A stretch of 32,669 nucleotides of DNA from Mesorhizobium sp. Lineage in GTDB: Bacteria > Pseudomonadota > Alphaproteobacteria > Rhizobiales > Rhizobiaceae. The stretch spans positions 1-32,669 of the forward strand of contig NZ_SUGA01000017.1 of assembly GCF_004963255.1 (NCBI RefSeq), given 5' to 3'. Below are positions 25,854-32,669 of this stretch, piece after piece; within the stretch, counting starts at the first letter, position 1; every line of letters starts with the position of its first letter. The notes beneath the pieces were generated by a model. It was not told the DNA's origin. It saw only the letters and a list, made by a program, of their open reading frames with translations, and did not search any database. The translations under genes were made by a program, and so were the position numbers.

Positions 25854-26678
25854 ATGGCGACGACTGATAAAACCGTTGCTTCGGGACCTGGTTGGCAGGT
25901 GTCTGACGTGATCTGCACCGCCGCCGCCGGCGACAGGCCGTTCGAGGAGGAGCATCGCGCCTTCTGCGTCGCCGCGGTGACCAGAGGCACGTTCCGCTAT
26001 CGCACGCGCCAGGGCACGGCGATGCTGGCGCCAGGCGCCATTCTGCTTGGAAATCCTGGCGCCTGCTATGAATGCGGGCATGAGCACGGTGCTGGCGACC
26101 GCTGCCTCTCCTTCCATTTTTCACCGGCCTATCTGGAGCGCGTCGTGACCGAACTGCCCGGCGCGAAGCGGCTCGGCTTCACCGATCCGCGCCTGCCGCC
26201 CTTGCCGTCGCTGACGCCGGTGCTGGCCGAGGCGGAGGCCGCGCGGGAAAGGGGCGATGGCGAGGCGTTCGAAGAACTCGGCCTGCGCATTGCCGGCGCG
26301 GTGGTCGCGGCTGCCGCCGGTCCTTCCACAACGGCGCGGACACCCAGCCGCCGCGACCAGAAACGCGTTGCCGAAGCGGTGCGGCTGATCGAGCTCAATG
26401 CCGAGCGGCCGCTCTCGCTGGCCGAGCTTGCCGGCGCCACGGCGACGAGCCCCTATCATTTCCTGCGTACGTTCCGGCAGGTTGCCGGTATGACGCCCTA
26501 CCAGTTTCTGCTCAGGACAAGGCTGCATCGGGCCGCCGTGCGGCTGCGCAGCTCGGACGCGACGATCTCGACAATCGCCTTAGACACAGGCTTCAACGAT
26601 CTGTCGAGCTTCAACCGTCGGTTTCGGCGCGAGATGGGAGAGGCGCCGGGCGCCTATCGCGCCCGGCGCGTTGGCTGA
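25854..26678 (+). CDS. AraC-family transcriptional regulator
   Basis: A 274-aa regulator. The N-terminal cupin-like sensor (FCVAAVTRGTFRYRTRQGTA, MLAPGAILLGNPGACYECGHEH with its Cys/His residues, split in family terms) is followed from about residue 170 by the double helix-turn-helix: RLIELNAERPLSLAELAGAT ATSPYHFLRTFRQVAGMTPY and the family hallmark STIALDTGFNDLSSFNRRFR REMGEAPGAYR (split here). The inducer is unknown. The ATG at 25854 is chosen by fit to the domain; it has no ribosome site, and a TATCTT element ends six bases upstream, so the message could be leaderless. It diverges from the lipocalin-like gene, which may be its target. Confidence 0.88.
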   Translation: MATTDKTVASGPGWQVSDVICTAAAGDRPFEEEHRAFCVAAVTRGTFRYRTRQGTAMLAPGAILLGNPGACYECGHEHGAGDRCLSFHFSPAYLERVVTELPGAKRLGFTDPRLPPLPSLTPVLAEAEAARERGDGEAFEELGLRIAGAVVAAAAGPSTTARTPSRRDQKRVAEAVRLIELNAERPLSLAELAGATATSPYHFLRTFRQVAGMTPYQFLLRTRLHRAAVRLRSSDATISTIALDTGFNDLSSFNRRFRREMGEAPGAYRARRVG

Positions 26679-26707
26679 AAAAGCCTGCTGCTGCCGATCG
26701 GGGTCGA

Positions 26708-28438
26708 TCATGGCATGCTATCCTGTTCCTTGAGCTGCGGTTTCCCCGGATCAAGTGATTTGATCGCCGCGTCGACGCTGTGGAATATGCGCTCAGCGCC
26801 GACGATGTCGGCGATGCCGAACCGCTTGAGCGCCGCCTGGGCGCGCAGCGATTCCATGCGCGCGATAGCAAAGACCGCGCCTTTTTCGCGACAATGGCGG
26901 ATGGTGTCGATCAGCGCCTGGGCGGCCGTATAGTCGATCTCGACGATGTTGCTGGCCTCCAGCACCACCAGCTTCACGTCCTCGCTCCTGGCGTCGATCA
27001 GGTCGCTCAGACCGCGCTTGAAACGGTCGGCATTGACGAAGGAAAGCGGCGCCTGGAACGCCGCCACCAGCACCCCGGCGTGCTGCTCGCCCGTGCTGGC
27101 ACTACTGGGCGGCCACCAGACCGACGTGCCCGGCACCTGCGCCAGCTCGATCGGCTGTGTACGCGTCGAGCCCCAGATGCCGTGCAGCAGCGAAAGACCG
27201 ATGCCGATCGCGACCCCGGTCTCAATGGGAAGGACGACGATGGCGATCATGGTGATCAGGATCAGCGCGAACTCGCCCGGCGCCTGGCGCCAGACCTTGG
27301 CGAATACCTGCCAGCGCAGGATGTGTTGGGCCACGAACATCAGCACGCCGGCAAGGGCCGCTTGCGGCACATTGGCCAGCAGGCTGCCGCCGAAAGCGCC
27401 GAGCGCCAGCACGATGGCGGCCGCGATCAGGCCCGACAGCTGCGAGCGGCCGCCGGTCTGGGCGACGATGGCCGTGCGCGGCGGGCTGGCGTTGACGGCA
27501 AAGGCGCCGAACAGGGCGGCCACGATGCTGCCCGCGCCGACGCCGACAAAGTCGCGATTGACGGCTGGCGCTTCACCGTCTTGGGAAGCAAACGAGCGGC
27601 TCGTGGCCGCTGTCTGCACCATGACGACGATGGCGATCAGCAGCGCCAGCGGGACCAGGGCCCGGGCATCCTGGAAGTCGGCGGTCGGCACGCCTGGGAT
27701 CGGCGACCCGTTCGGCAAGGCGCCGAGCACCTCGACGCCACGGTTCCTCAAATCGAAGGCGACGACGCCAAGCGTCGCCAGGACCATGCCGATCAACGCC
27801 GCCGGGATCCGCGCGCTGACCTGTCCGGCGGCGAAGACGATGGCGAAGACACTGAGGCCGATTGCCAGGCTCCAGGGATTGGTGAGGTGGATATTGGCGG
27901 CTATCTCGCCGACTCGCCGCACGGTTTCGCCGCTTTCGGCCGGCAGGCCGAGCAAGGAAGGCATTTGCGAGACGATGATATGGACCGAAATGCCGGCGAG
28001 GAAACCCGTCGTGACCGGCACGGACAGCAGATCGGCGATCCAGCCGAGACGGAAGACGCCGCTTAGCGCCACCAGCAGCCCCACCATCAGGGCCAGCATG
28101 GTCGCCAGCGCCAGGTAATGCGGCGAGCCGGACGTGGCGATCAGTGCCAGACCGCCGGCAAACAAGGGCGTGATCGTCGAATCCGCGCCCGCCGACAGCT
28201 GGCGGTTGGCGCCGAGCAGCGCGAAGGCGACCGAGCCGGCGACGAAGGTGAAAAAGCCGATCTGCGGCGCGAAACCGCCGAGCCGCGCCGTCGCCATCTG
28301 CTCGGGAATGGCGATCGCGGCCAGCGTGATGCCGGCCGCCAGATCGCCGTTGAGGTCCTTCACGCTCCAGCCGCTGAGGGCCCGCATGGGCAGCCATGAG
28401 GCCAGCTTAACAGCACTTGCGGTTTTTGCCCGATCCAT
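26708..28438 (-). CDS. SulP family anion transporter with STAS domain
   Basis: A 576-aa membrane transporter of the SulP/SLC26 family. The N-terminal LSGWSVKDLNGDLAAGITLA AIAIPEQMATARLGG (split here) is the usual start of the membrane domain, with about 10-14 helices to residue 420 (including FAVNASPPRTAIVAQTGGRS QLSGL and MFVAQHILRWQVF). A cytoplasmic STAS domain follows (KLVVLEASNIVEIDYTAAQA LIDTI). Substrates in the family include sulfate, bicarbonate and dicarboxylates; no carbonic anhydrase or sulfate genes nearby help to choose. The ATG at 28438 follows AAGG; 17 further Arg-rich codons upstream are rejected. Confidence 0.88.
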   Translation of the reverse strand: MDRAKTASAVKLASWLPMRALSGWSVKDLNGDLAAGITLAAIAIPEQMATARLGGFAPQIGFFTFVAGSVAFALLGANRQLSAGADSTITPLFAGGLALIATSGSPHYLALATMLALMVGLLVALSGVFRLGWIADLLSVPVTTGFLAGISVHIIVSQMPSLLGLPAESGETVRRVGEIAANIHLTNPWSLAIGLSVFAIVFAAGQVSARIPAALIGMVLATLGVVAFDLRNRGVEVLGALPNGSPIPGVPTADFQDARALVPLALLIAIVVMVQTAATSRSFASQDGEAPAVNRDFVGVGAGSIVAALFGAFAVNASPPRTAIVAQTGGRSQLSGLIAAAIVLALGAFGGSLLANVPQAALAGVLMFVAQHILRWQVFAKVWRQAPGEFALILITMIAIVVLPIETGVAIGIGLSLLHGIWGSTRTQPIELAQVPGTSVWWPPSSASTGEQHAGVLVAAFQAPLSFVNADRFKRGLSDLIDARSEDVKLVVLEASNIVEIDYTAAQALIDTIRHCREKGAVFAIARMESLRAQAALKRFGIADIVGAERIFHSVDAAIKSLDPGKPQLKEQDSMP

Positions 28439-28547
28439 CGCCGACCTTGCCGCATGACGGCGAAAACGACGGTGGCCATATCGTCGCAATCAGCGGTATC
28501 CATTTGAAATTACCATCAAAATTGTCTCTGGAAAAGTCCGGCTGACA

Positions 28548-28575
28548 TTGGAGTTTCGGCAAGGCTTCCTATATA
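28548..28575 (+). promoter_or_regulatory. Predicted gyrA promoter
   Basis: TTGGAG (28548-28553) and TATATA (28570-28575) are 16 bases apart, 36 bases before the gyrA start. This AT-rich -10 stands out in the GC-rich context. Supercoiling-sensitive control is typical for gyrase genes but cannot be read here. Confidence 0.5.
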
Positions 28576-28611
28576 AGCATGCAGTGATTCCCGACTGGAT
28601 TGTGACCTGAT

Positions 28612-31398
28612 TTGACCGACCAGAAGACACCGCGCGGGCCGGACGGCGGCCCCACCGGCATCGAGCCGATTTCGATTATCGAGGAGATGCAGCGCTCCTA
28701 CCTCGATTACGCCATGAGCGTGATCGTCAGCCGCGCGCTGCCCGACGTGCGCGACGGCCTGAAGCCCGTGCACCGCCGCATCCTCTACGCCATGCAGGAA
28801 GGCGGTTACCACTGGAACCGCAAGCATGTGAAATCGTCGCGCATCGTCGGCGACGTAATGGGTAAATACCATCCGCATGGCGACGCCTCGATCTATGACG
28901 CCTTGGTTCGCATGGCGCAGGACTGGTCGCTGCGCGTGCCGCTGATCGACGGGCAGGGCAATTTCGGCTCCATCGACGCCGATCCGCCCGCGGCCATGCG
29001 CTACACCGAGTCACGGCTCACCAAGGTCGCGCATGAGCTCCTGGAGGATATCGACAAGGAAACGGTCGATTTCCAGGACAATTACGACGGCGCCGAGCAA
29101 GAGCCGAAGGTGCTGCCGGCGCGCTTCCCCAACCTTCTGGTCAACGGCTCGGGCGGCATCGCCGTCGGCATGGCCACCAACATTCCGCCGCACAATCTGA
29201 GCGAAGTCTGCAACGGCGCCATAGCCCTCATCGACAATCCGGCCATCGACCTGCCGGCATTGATGGAAATCGTGCCCGGCCCGGATTTCCCGACCGGCGG
29301 CATCGTGCTTGGCCGTTCCGGCATCTACAGCGCCTATTCCACCGGGCGCGGTTCGATCGTCATGCGCGGCCGCGTCAATATCGAATCCCGCGGCAACGAC
29401 CGCGAATCCATCGTCGTCACCGAGATCCCCTATCAGGTGAACAAGGCGGCGATGATCGAGAAGATGGCCGAACTGGTGCGCGAGAAGCGCATCGACGGTA
29501 TCTCCGACATCCGCGACGAAAGCGACCGCCAGGGCTATCGGGTCGTCATCGAACTGAAGCGCGAGGCCGTCGCCGACGTCATCCTCAACCAGCTTTACCG
29601 CTTCACGCCGCTGCAGACGTCGTTCGGCGCCAACATGGTGGCGCTGAACGGCGGCAAGCCGGAAGTGATGACGCTGATCGACATGCTGAAAGCCTTTGTC
29701 GGCTTCCGCGAGGAGGTCATCAGCCGTCGCACCAAATATTTGCTGCGCAAGGCGCGCGAGCGGGCGCATGTGCTGGTCGGCCTGGCGATTGCCGTCGCCA
29801 ACATTGACGAAGTGATCAAGCTCATCCGCACCGCGCCCGATCCGCAGACGGCGCGCGAGCAGTTGATGGAGCGGCGCTGGCCGTCGCATGACGTCGCTCC
29901 GCTGATCAAGCTGATCGACGATCCGCGCCACCGCATCAACGAGGACGGCACCTACAATCTCTCCGAGGAACAGGCGCGCGCCATCCTCGATCTGCGCCTG
30001 CAGCGCCTGACCGCGCTCGGTCGCGATGAGATCGCCGACGAGTTGAACGAGATCGGCGCCGAGATCATTGATTTCCTTGATATTTTGTCGTCGCGCGCGC
30101 GTATCCAGCAGATCGTCAAGGACGAGCTGATCGCGGTCCGCGACGAGTTCGGCACCCCGCGCCGCACCGAGCTCTCCGACGGCGGGGCGGACATGGAAGA
30201 CGAGGACCTGATCCAGCGCGAGGACATGGTCGTCACCGTCAGCCATTCCGGCTACATCAAACGCGTGCCGCTGTCGCTCTACCGGGCGCAGCGCCGCGGC
30301 GGCAAGGGCCGCTCCGGCATGTCGACCAAGGAAGAGGATTTCGTCACGAGGCTGTTCGTGGCCAACACGCACACGCCGGTGCTGTTCTTCTCCTCGCGCG
30401 GCATCGTCTACAAGGAAAAAGTCTGGCGGCTGCCGATCGGCAACCCGCAATCGCGCGGCAAGGCGCTGATCAACATGCTGCCGTTGGAGCAGGGCGAACG
30501 TATCACCACGATCATGCCGCTGCCGGAGGACGAAACCAGTTGGGGCGATCTCGACGTGATGTTCGCAACCACGCGCGGCACTGTGCGCCGCAACAAGCTC
30601 AGCGACTTCGTCCAGGTCAACCGCAACGGCAAGATCGCCATGAAGCTGGAGGAAGAGGGCGACGAGATCCTCGGCGTCGAGACCTGCACCGACAATGACG
30701 ACGTGCTTTTGACGGCGAGTTCCGGCCAGTGCATCCGTTTCCCGGTCTCCGACGTGCGCGTCTTCCAGAGCCGCAATTCCGTCGGCGTGCGCGGCATAAG
30801 CATGGCCGAGACCGACCGCATCATCTCGATGTCGATCATCGAGAATGTCGATGCGTCACCCGCAGAGCGCGCCGCCTATCTGAAGCGTGCGGCGGCCGAG
30901 CGCCGGCTTGCCGCCGGCGGAGCGGGCGAGGAAGAGGAGATCGCGCTCACCAATGAGGAGGTCGGCGAGGAAGCCGAGCTTTCCGACGAGCGTTACGAGT
31001 TCCTTAAGGCGCATGAGCAGCTCGTGCTGACGGTAACGGAATACGGCTACGGCAAGCGCTCGTCGTCCTATGATTTCCGCCTGACGGGTCGCGGCGGTAA
31101 GGGCATCCGCGCCACCGACGTGTCGAAAACGGCCGAGATCGGCCGCCTGGTCGCGACCTTCCCGGTCGGCAATGATGATCAGATCATGCTGGTTTCGGAC
31201 GGCGGCACGGTGATCCGGGTGCCGGTCAACGGCATACGCTTCGCCAGCCGCGCCACCAAGGGCGTGACGATCTTCAACACGGCCGAAGGCGAAAAGGTTG
31301 TCTCGGTGGAGCGGATTTCGGAGCCGCAGTCGGACGAAGAGGCGGAAGACGTGGCTTCGAACGAGGCCGGTGCGGACGATACGGGCGGGAGCGAATAG
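28612..31398 (+). CDS. gyrA: DNA gyrase subunit A
   Basis: A 928-aa type II topoisomerase subunit that breaks and rejoins DNA and, with GyrB, introduces negative supercoils. The N-terminus IEEMQRSYLDYAMSVIVSRA LPDVRDGLKPVHRRIL (split here) is standard. The catalytic tyrosine is Tyr131 (AAMRYTESRL). The quinolone pocket reads HPHGDASIYD, so position 92 (E. coli Ser83) is Ala and Asp96 matches E. coli Asp87. The GyrA box QRRGGKG that allows DNA wrapping is in the C-terminal beta-pinwheel. An acidic insertion (GGAGEEEEIALTNEEVGEEA) in this domain is typical of alphaproteobacteria. The start is TTG at 28612 with almost no ribosome site; the second residue onward (TDQKTP) fits relatives. Confidence 0.98.
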   Translation: MTDQKTPRGPDGGPTGIEPISIIEEMQRSYLDYAMSVIVSRALPDVRDGLKPVHRRILYAMQEGGYHWNRKHVKSSRIVGDVMGKYHPHGDASIYDALVRMAQDWSLRVPLIDGQGNFGSIDADPPAAMRYTESRLTKVAHELLEDIDKETVDFQDNYDGAEQEPKVLPARFPNLLVNGSGGIAVGMATNIPPHNLSEVCNGAIALIDNPAIDLPALMEIVPGPDFPTGGIVLGRSGIYSAYSTGRGSIVMRGRVNIESRGNDRESIVVTEIPYQVNKAAMIEKMAELVREKRIDGISDIRDESDRQGYRVVIELKREAVADVILNQLYRFTPLQTSFGANMVALNGGKPEVMTLIDMLKAFVGFREEVISRRTKYLLRKARERAHVLVGLAIAVANIDEVIKLIRTAPDPQTAREQLMERRWPSHDVAPLIKLIDDPRHRINEDGTYNLSEEQARAILDLRLQRLTALGRDEIADELNEIGAEIIDFLDILSSRARIQQIVKDELIAVRDEFGTPRRTELSDGGADMEDEDLIQREDMVVTVSHSGYIKRVPLSLYRAQRRGGKGRSGMSTKEEDFVTRLFVANTHTPVLFFSSRGIVYKEKVWRLPIGNPQSRGKALINMLPLEQGERITTIMPLPEDETSWGDLDVMFATTRGTVRRNKLSDFVQVNRNGKIAMKLEEEGDEILGVETCTDNDDVLLTASSGQCIRFPVSDVRVFQSRNSVGVRGISMAETDRIISMSIIENVDASPAERAAYLKRAAAERRLAAGGAGEEEEIALTNEEVGEEAELSDERYEFLKAHEQLVLTVTEYGYGKRSSSYDFRLTGRGGKGIRATDVSKTAEIGRLVATFPVGNDDQIMLVSDGGTVIRVPVNGIRFASRATKGVTIFNTAEGEKVVSVERISEPQSDEEAEDVASNEAGADDTGGSE

Positions 31399-31413
31399 GA
31401 TCTCGTCCGGCTC

Positions 31414-31434
31414 AACCGGCCCGTTGGGCCGGTT
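31414..31434. terminator. Hairpin between gyrA and the 50-aa gene
   Basis: AACCGGCCC (31414-31422) pairs perfectly with GGGCCGGTT (31426-31434) around a GTT loop. No T-run follows on either strand. It lies 16 bases after the gyrA stop and 16 before the stop of the convergent small gene, so it probably marks both 3' ends. Confidence 0.5.
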
Positions 31435-31449
31435 CGGTCATGGTGGGGA

Positions 31450-31602
31450 TCAGTGGCGAGGGTAGACGTTGCGGTGGGCGAAACCATCGAGGCGCTTGGT
31501 GTTGGCCTTGACGCGCACCCGCGCCGCTTCCTGATGCAACCCGAATGCGGTCGCGATGAGCATCACGATGGTCATTGCTGCGGCAAGCATGTAGATCAGC
31601 AT
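31450..31602 (-). CDS. Small membrane protein (50 aa)
   Basis: A 50-codon frame starting with MLIYMLAAAMTIVMLIATAF, one membrane helix (about residues 2-21), followed by a basic tail (EAARVRVKANTKRLDG). AGGAG lies nine bases before the ATG at 31602, a clear ribosome site. The positively charged tail after the helix predicts an inner-membrane protein with the C-terminus in the cytoplasm. It converges with gyrA. No family is recognised. Support comes from the ribosome site and the coherent helix-plus-tail layout. The remaining 180 bases up to the repeat hold no other gene. Confidence 0.6.
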   Translation of the reverse strand: MLIYMLAAAMTIVMLIATAFGLHQEAARVRVKANTKRLDGFAHRNVYPRH

Positions 31603-31780
31603 TTGCGTGTTCTCCTGCGCTTACAACGACGAAATGGGGATTTTGTTTCGTCCGTTGAAGCGGCAACCTAGTAACGCTGCGTGAAACGTTCGTGATTGCC
31701 GCGTTCATCTGTCGTTCATCGGCGCGAAAAGGTTCACGGCCGGCCAATCGATGGGATTTGCCATGGTTCGGGAGGTTCGC

Positions 31781-31876
31781 TAAAGCGTTTCGTCGGAAAC
31801 GGCGGACCGCTTTATCTTTTTGTTTTGCGCAATTCCGGATGGAAAACCGCTCACACTTTTCCTGGAATTGCTCTAG
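31781..31876 (+). repeat. Dispersed palindromic repeat, copy 2
   Basis: About 96 bases aligning with copy 1 at 7242-7336. The left hairpin (TAAAGCG against CGCTTTA at 31781-31787 and 31808-31814) is more degenerate, but the block GCAATTCCGGATGGAAAA, CCGCT, ACACTTTTCCTGGAATTGC is nearly identical. It ends in CTCTAG ten bases before the coaD start, so it forms most of the coaD leader. Confidence 0.75.
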
Positions 31877-31885
31877 AAGCCTGCC

Positions 31886-32386
31886 ATGACAGAACGCACC
31901 GCCCTTTACGCCGGCTCCTTCGACCCGCTGACCAACGGCCATCTCGATGTGCTGAAAGCCTCGCTTGCGGTGGCCGACACTGTCTATGCGGCAATCGGTA
32001 TCCATCCAGGCAAGAAGCCGTTGTTTTCCTTCGAGGAACGCGTGGAGCTGATCGAGGCGGCGACCAAGGCCGAATTCGGCAAGGACAGCGGCCGCATCAA
32101 GGTCGTTGCCTTCGACGGGCTAGTCATCGACGCGGCCCGCAAGCAGGGCGCTTCGATCATGATCCGCGGCCTGCGCGACGGCACCGATCTCGACTATGAA
32201 ATGCAGATGGCCGGCATGAACGAGACGATGGCGCCGGAACTGCAGACGGTTTTTCTGCCGGCGAGTCCCTCGGTGCGCACCATTACCGCCACACTCGTGC
32301 GCCAGATTGCCTCGATGGGCGGCGACATCCGCCCATTCGTGCCGGCGGCTGTCGCCGGGGCGCTTACCGCCAAGTTCACCAAATAG
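31886..32386 (+). CDS. coaD: Phosphopantetheine adenylyltransferase
   Basis: A 166-aa enzyme of coenzyme A synthesis that joins 4'-phosphopantetheine and ATP to give dephospho-CoA. The nucleotidyltransferase motif TNGHL (residues 16-20) follows YAGSFDPLTNGHLDVL. Other blocks are AIGIHPGKKPLFSFEERVEL, IMIRGLRDGTDLDYEMQMAG MN (split here) and the C-terminal SPSVRTITATLVRQIASMGG, which replaces the common ISSTLVRE form as in other alphaproteobacteria. The length is typical. The ATG at 31886 has a weak GAAG site. A palindromic repeat ends ten bases upstream. The cyclophilin gene starts 18 bases after the stop, so the two are probably cotranscribed. Confidence 0.96.
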   Translation: MTERTALYAGSFDPLTNGHLDVLKASLAVADTVYAAIGIHPGKKPLFSFEERVELIEAATKAEFGKDSGRIKVVAFDGLVIDAARKQGASIMIRGLRDGTDLDYEMQMAGMNETMAPELQTVFLPASPSVRTITATLVRQIASMGGDIRPFVPAAVAGALTAKFTK

Positions 32387-32404
32387 ATTATCCCGGAGAT
32401 CCCT

Positions 32405-32669
32405 ATGCAGCTGAAGAAGCTCGCTTCGTTCCTTGTCGTGCTTGCCGGCCTTTTCGCGGCATCCCTTTTCTCGGTATCTGGGCCGGCCGTTGCCGCCGAC
32501 AAGGAAAACACCATGATCATCACGCTCAAGGATGGCGACGTGACGATTGCGCTGCGCCCCGATCTGGCGCCCAAGCATGTCGCGCAGATCAAGAAGCTGG
32601 TGCGCGCCGGAGCCTATGACAACGTCGCCTTCCACCGCGTCATCGACGGCTTCATGGCGCAGACCGGCG
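32405..32669 (+). CDS. Peptidyl-prolyl cis-trans isomerase, cyclophilin type (partial)
   Basis: The first 88 residues of an exported cyclophilin, cut by the window end. A signal peptide (MQLKKLASFLVVLAGLFAAS LFSVSGPAVAA|DK, split here) is followed by the cyclophilin start NTMIITLKDGDVTIALRPDL APKHVAQIKKL (split here) and the active-site segment YDNVAFHRVIDGFMAQTG, with the catalytic Arg in FHRVI. It should help periplasmic proteins fold by isomerising proline bonds. The ATG at 32405 follows GGAGATCCCT. It lies 18 bases behind coaD; this coaD-cyclophilin order is familiar in Rhizobiales. Confidence 0.93.
   Translation, partial: MQLKKLASFLVVLAGLFAASLFSVSGPAVAADKENTMIITLKDGDVTIALRPDLAPKHVAQIKKLVRAGAYDNVAFHRVIDGFMAQTG

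Overview
The window looks like chromosomal DNA of a rhizobial alphaproteobacterium, most likely Mesorhizobium or a close relative. The reasons are the high GC content, a CckA hybrid kinase, a GyrA with the alphaproteobacterial acidic insertion, GTTC-N7-GTTC type LexA boxes, a full urea ABC transporter (urtABCDE) and rhizobial-style intergenic palindromic repeats. No rRNA, tRNA, phage, transposase or CRISPR array was seen. The assignment rests on recognised protein families and gene order; no database search was run.

Left part (1-7400). A FliO-like membrane protein, cut by the window edge, diverges from cckA. Next come a DeoD-type purine nucleoside phosphorylase, a small ribbon-helix-helix protein convergent with it, and a glyoxalase-fold protein. 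A two-gene oxidoreductase unit follows: a Tat-exported small subunit plus a GMC flavoprotein carrying a C-X5-C-X3-C iron-sulfur motif. It ends in two consecutive terminator-like hairpins, the first of them part of a dispersed repeat.

Urea region (7400-14470). A small secreted protein diverges from urtABCDE. A textbook sigma-54 promoter lies upstream of urtA, so nitrogen (NtrC) control is expected. Two strong hairpins lie between urtA and urtB. A 206-bp RIME-like palindromic element follows urtE, and then a 58-aa conserved-looking small protein.

Minus-strand block (14490-20369). A membrane diguanylate cyclase with an inhibitory I-site and a DUF72 protein are followed by a tightly coupled set transcribed uvrA, DUF302 protein, GNAT acetyltransferase. 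An SOS box lies upstream of uvrA.

Backbone and insertions (20370-32669). uvrA, ssb, marC, gyrA, coaD and a cyclophilin form a backbone I recall as conserved in Rhizobiales. It is interrupted by accessory genes: an ArsR/SRPBCC/ClpP-paralogue set plus a secreted hypothetical protein between uvrA and ssb, an OsmC-like protein, a lipocalin-like/AraC divergent pair, and a SulP transporter. Both uvrA and ssb keep their own perfect LexA boxes although their start codons are 2.8 kb apart. A 50-aa membrane protein is hidden between gyrA and coaD.

I did not find a clearly novel multi-gene defence or biosynthetic system. The most interesting signals are regulatory or organisational: the split SOS divergon, an apparently leaderless ArsR-SRPBCC-ClpP unit with its operator inside the promoter, the iron-sulfur GMC pair without its cytochrome, the dispersed hairpin repeat reused as a terminator and as a leader, and an octamer tandem repeat across the osmC stop codon.
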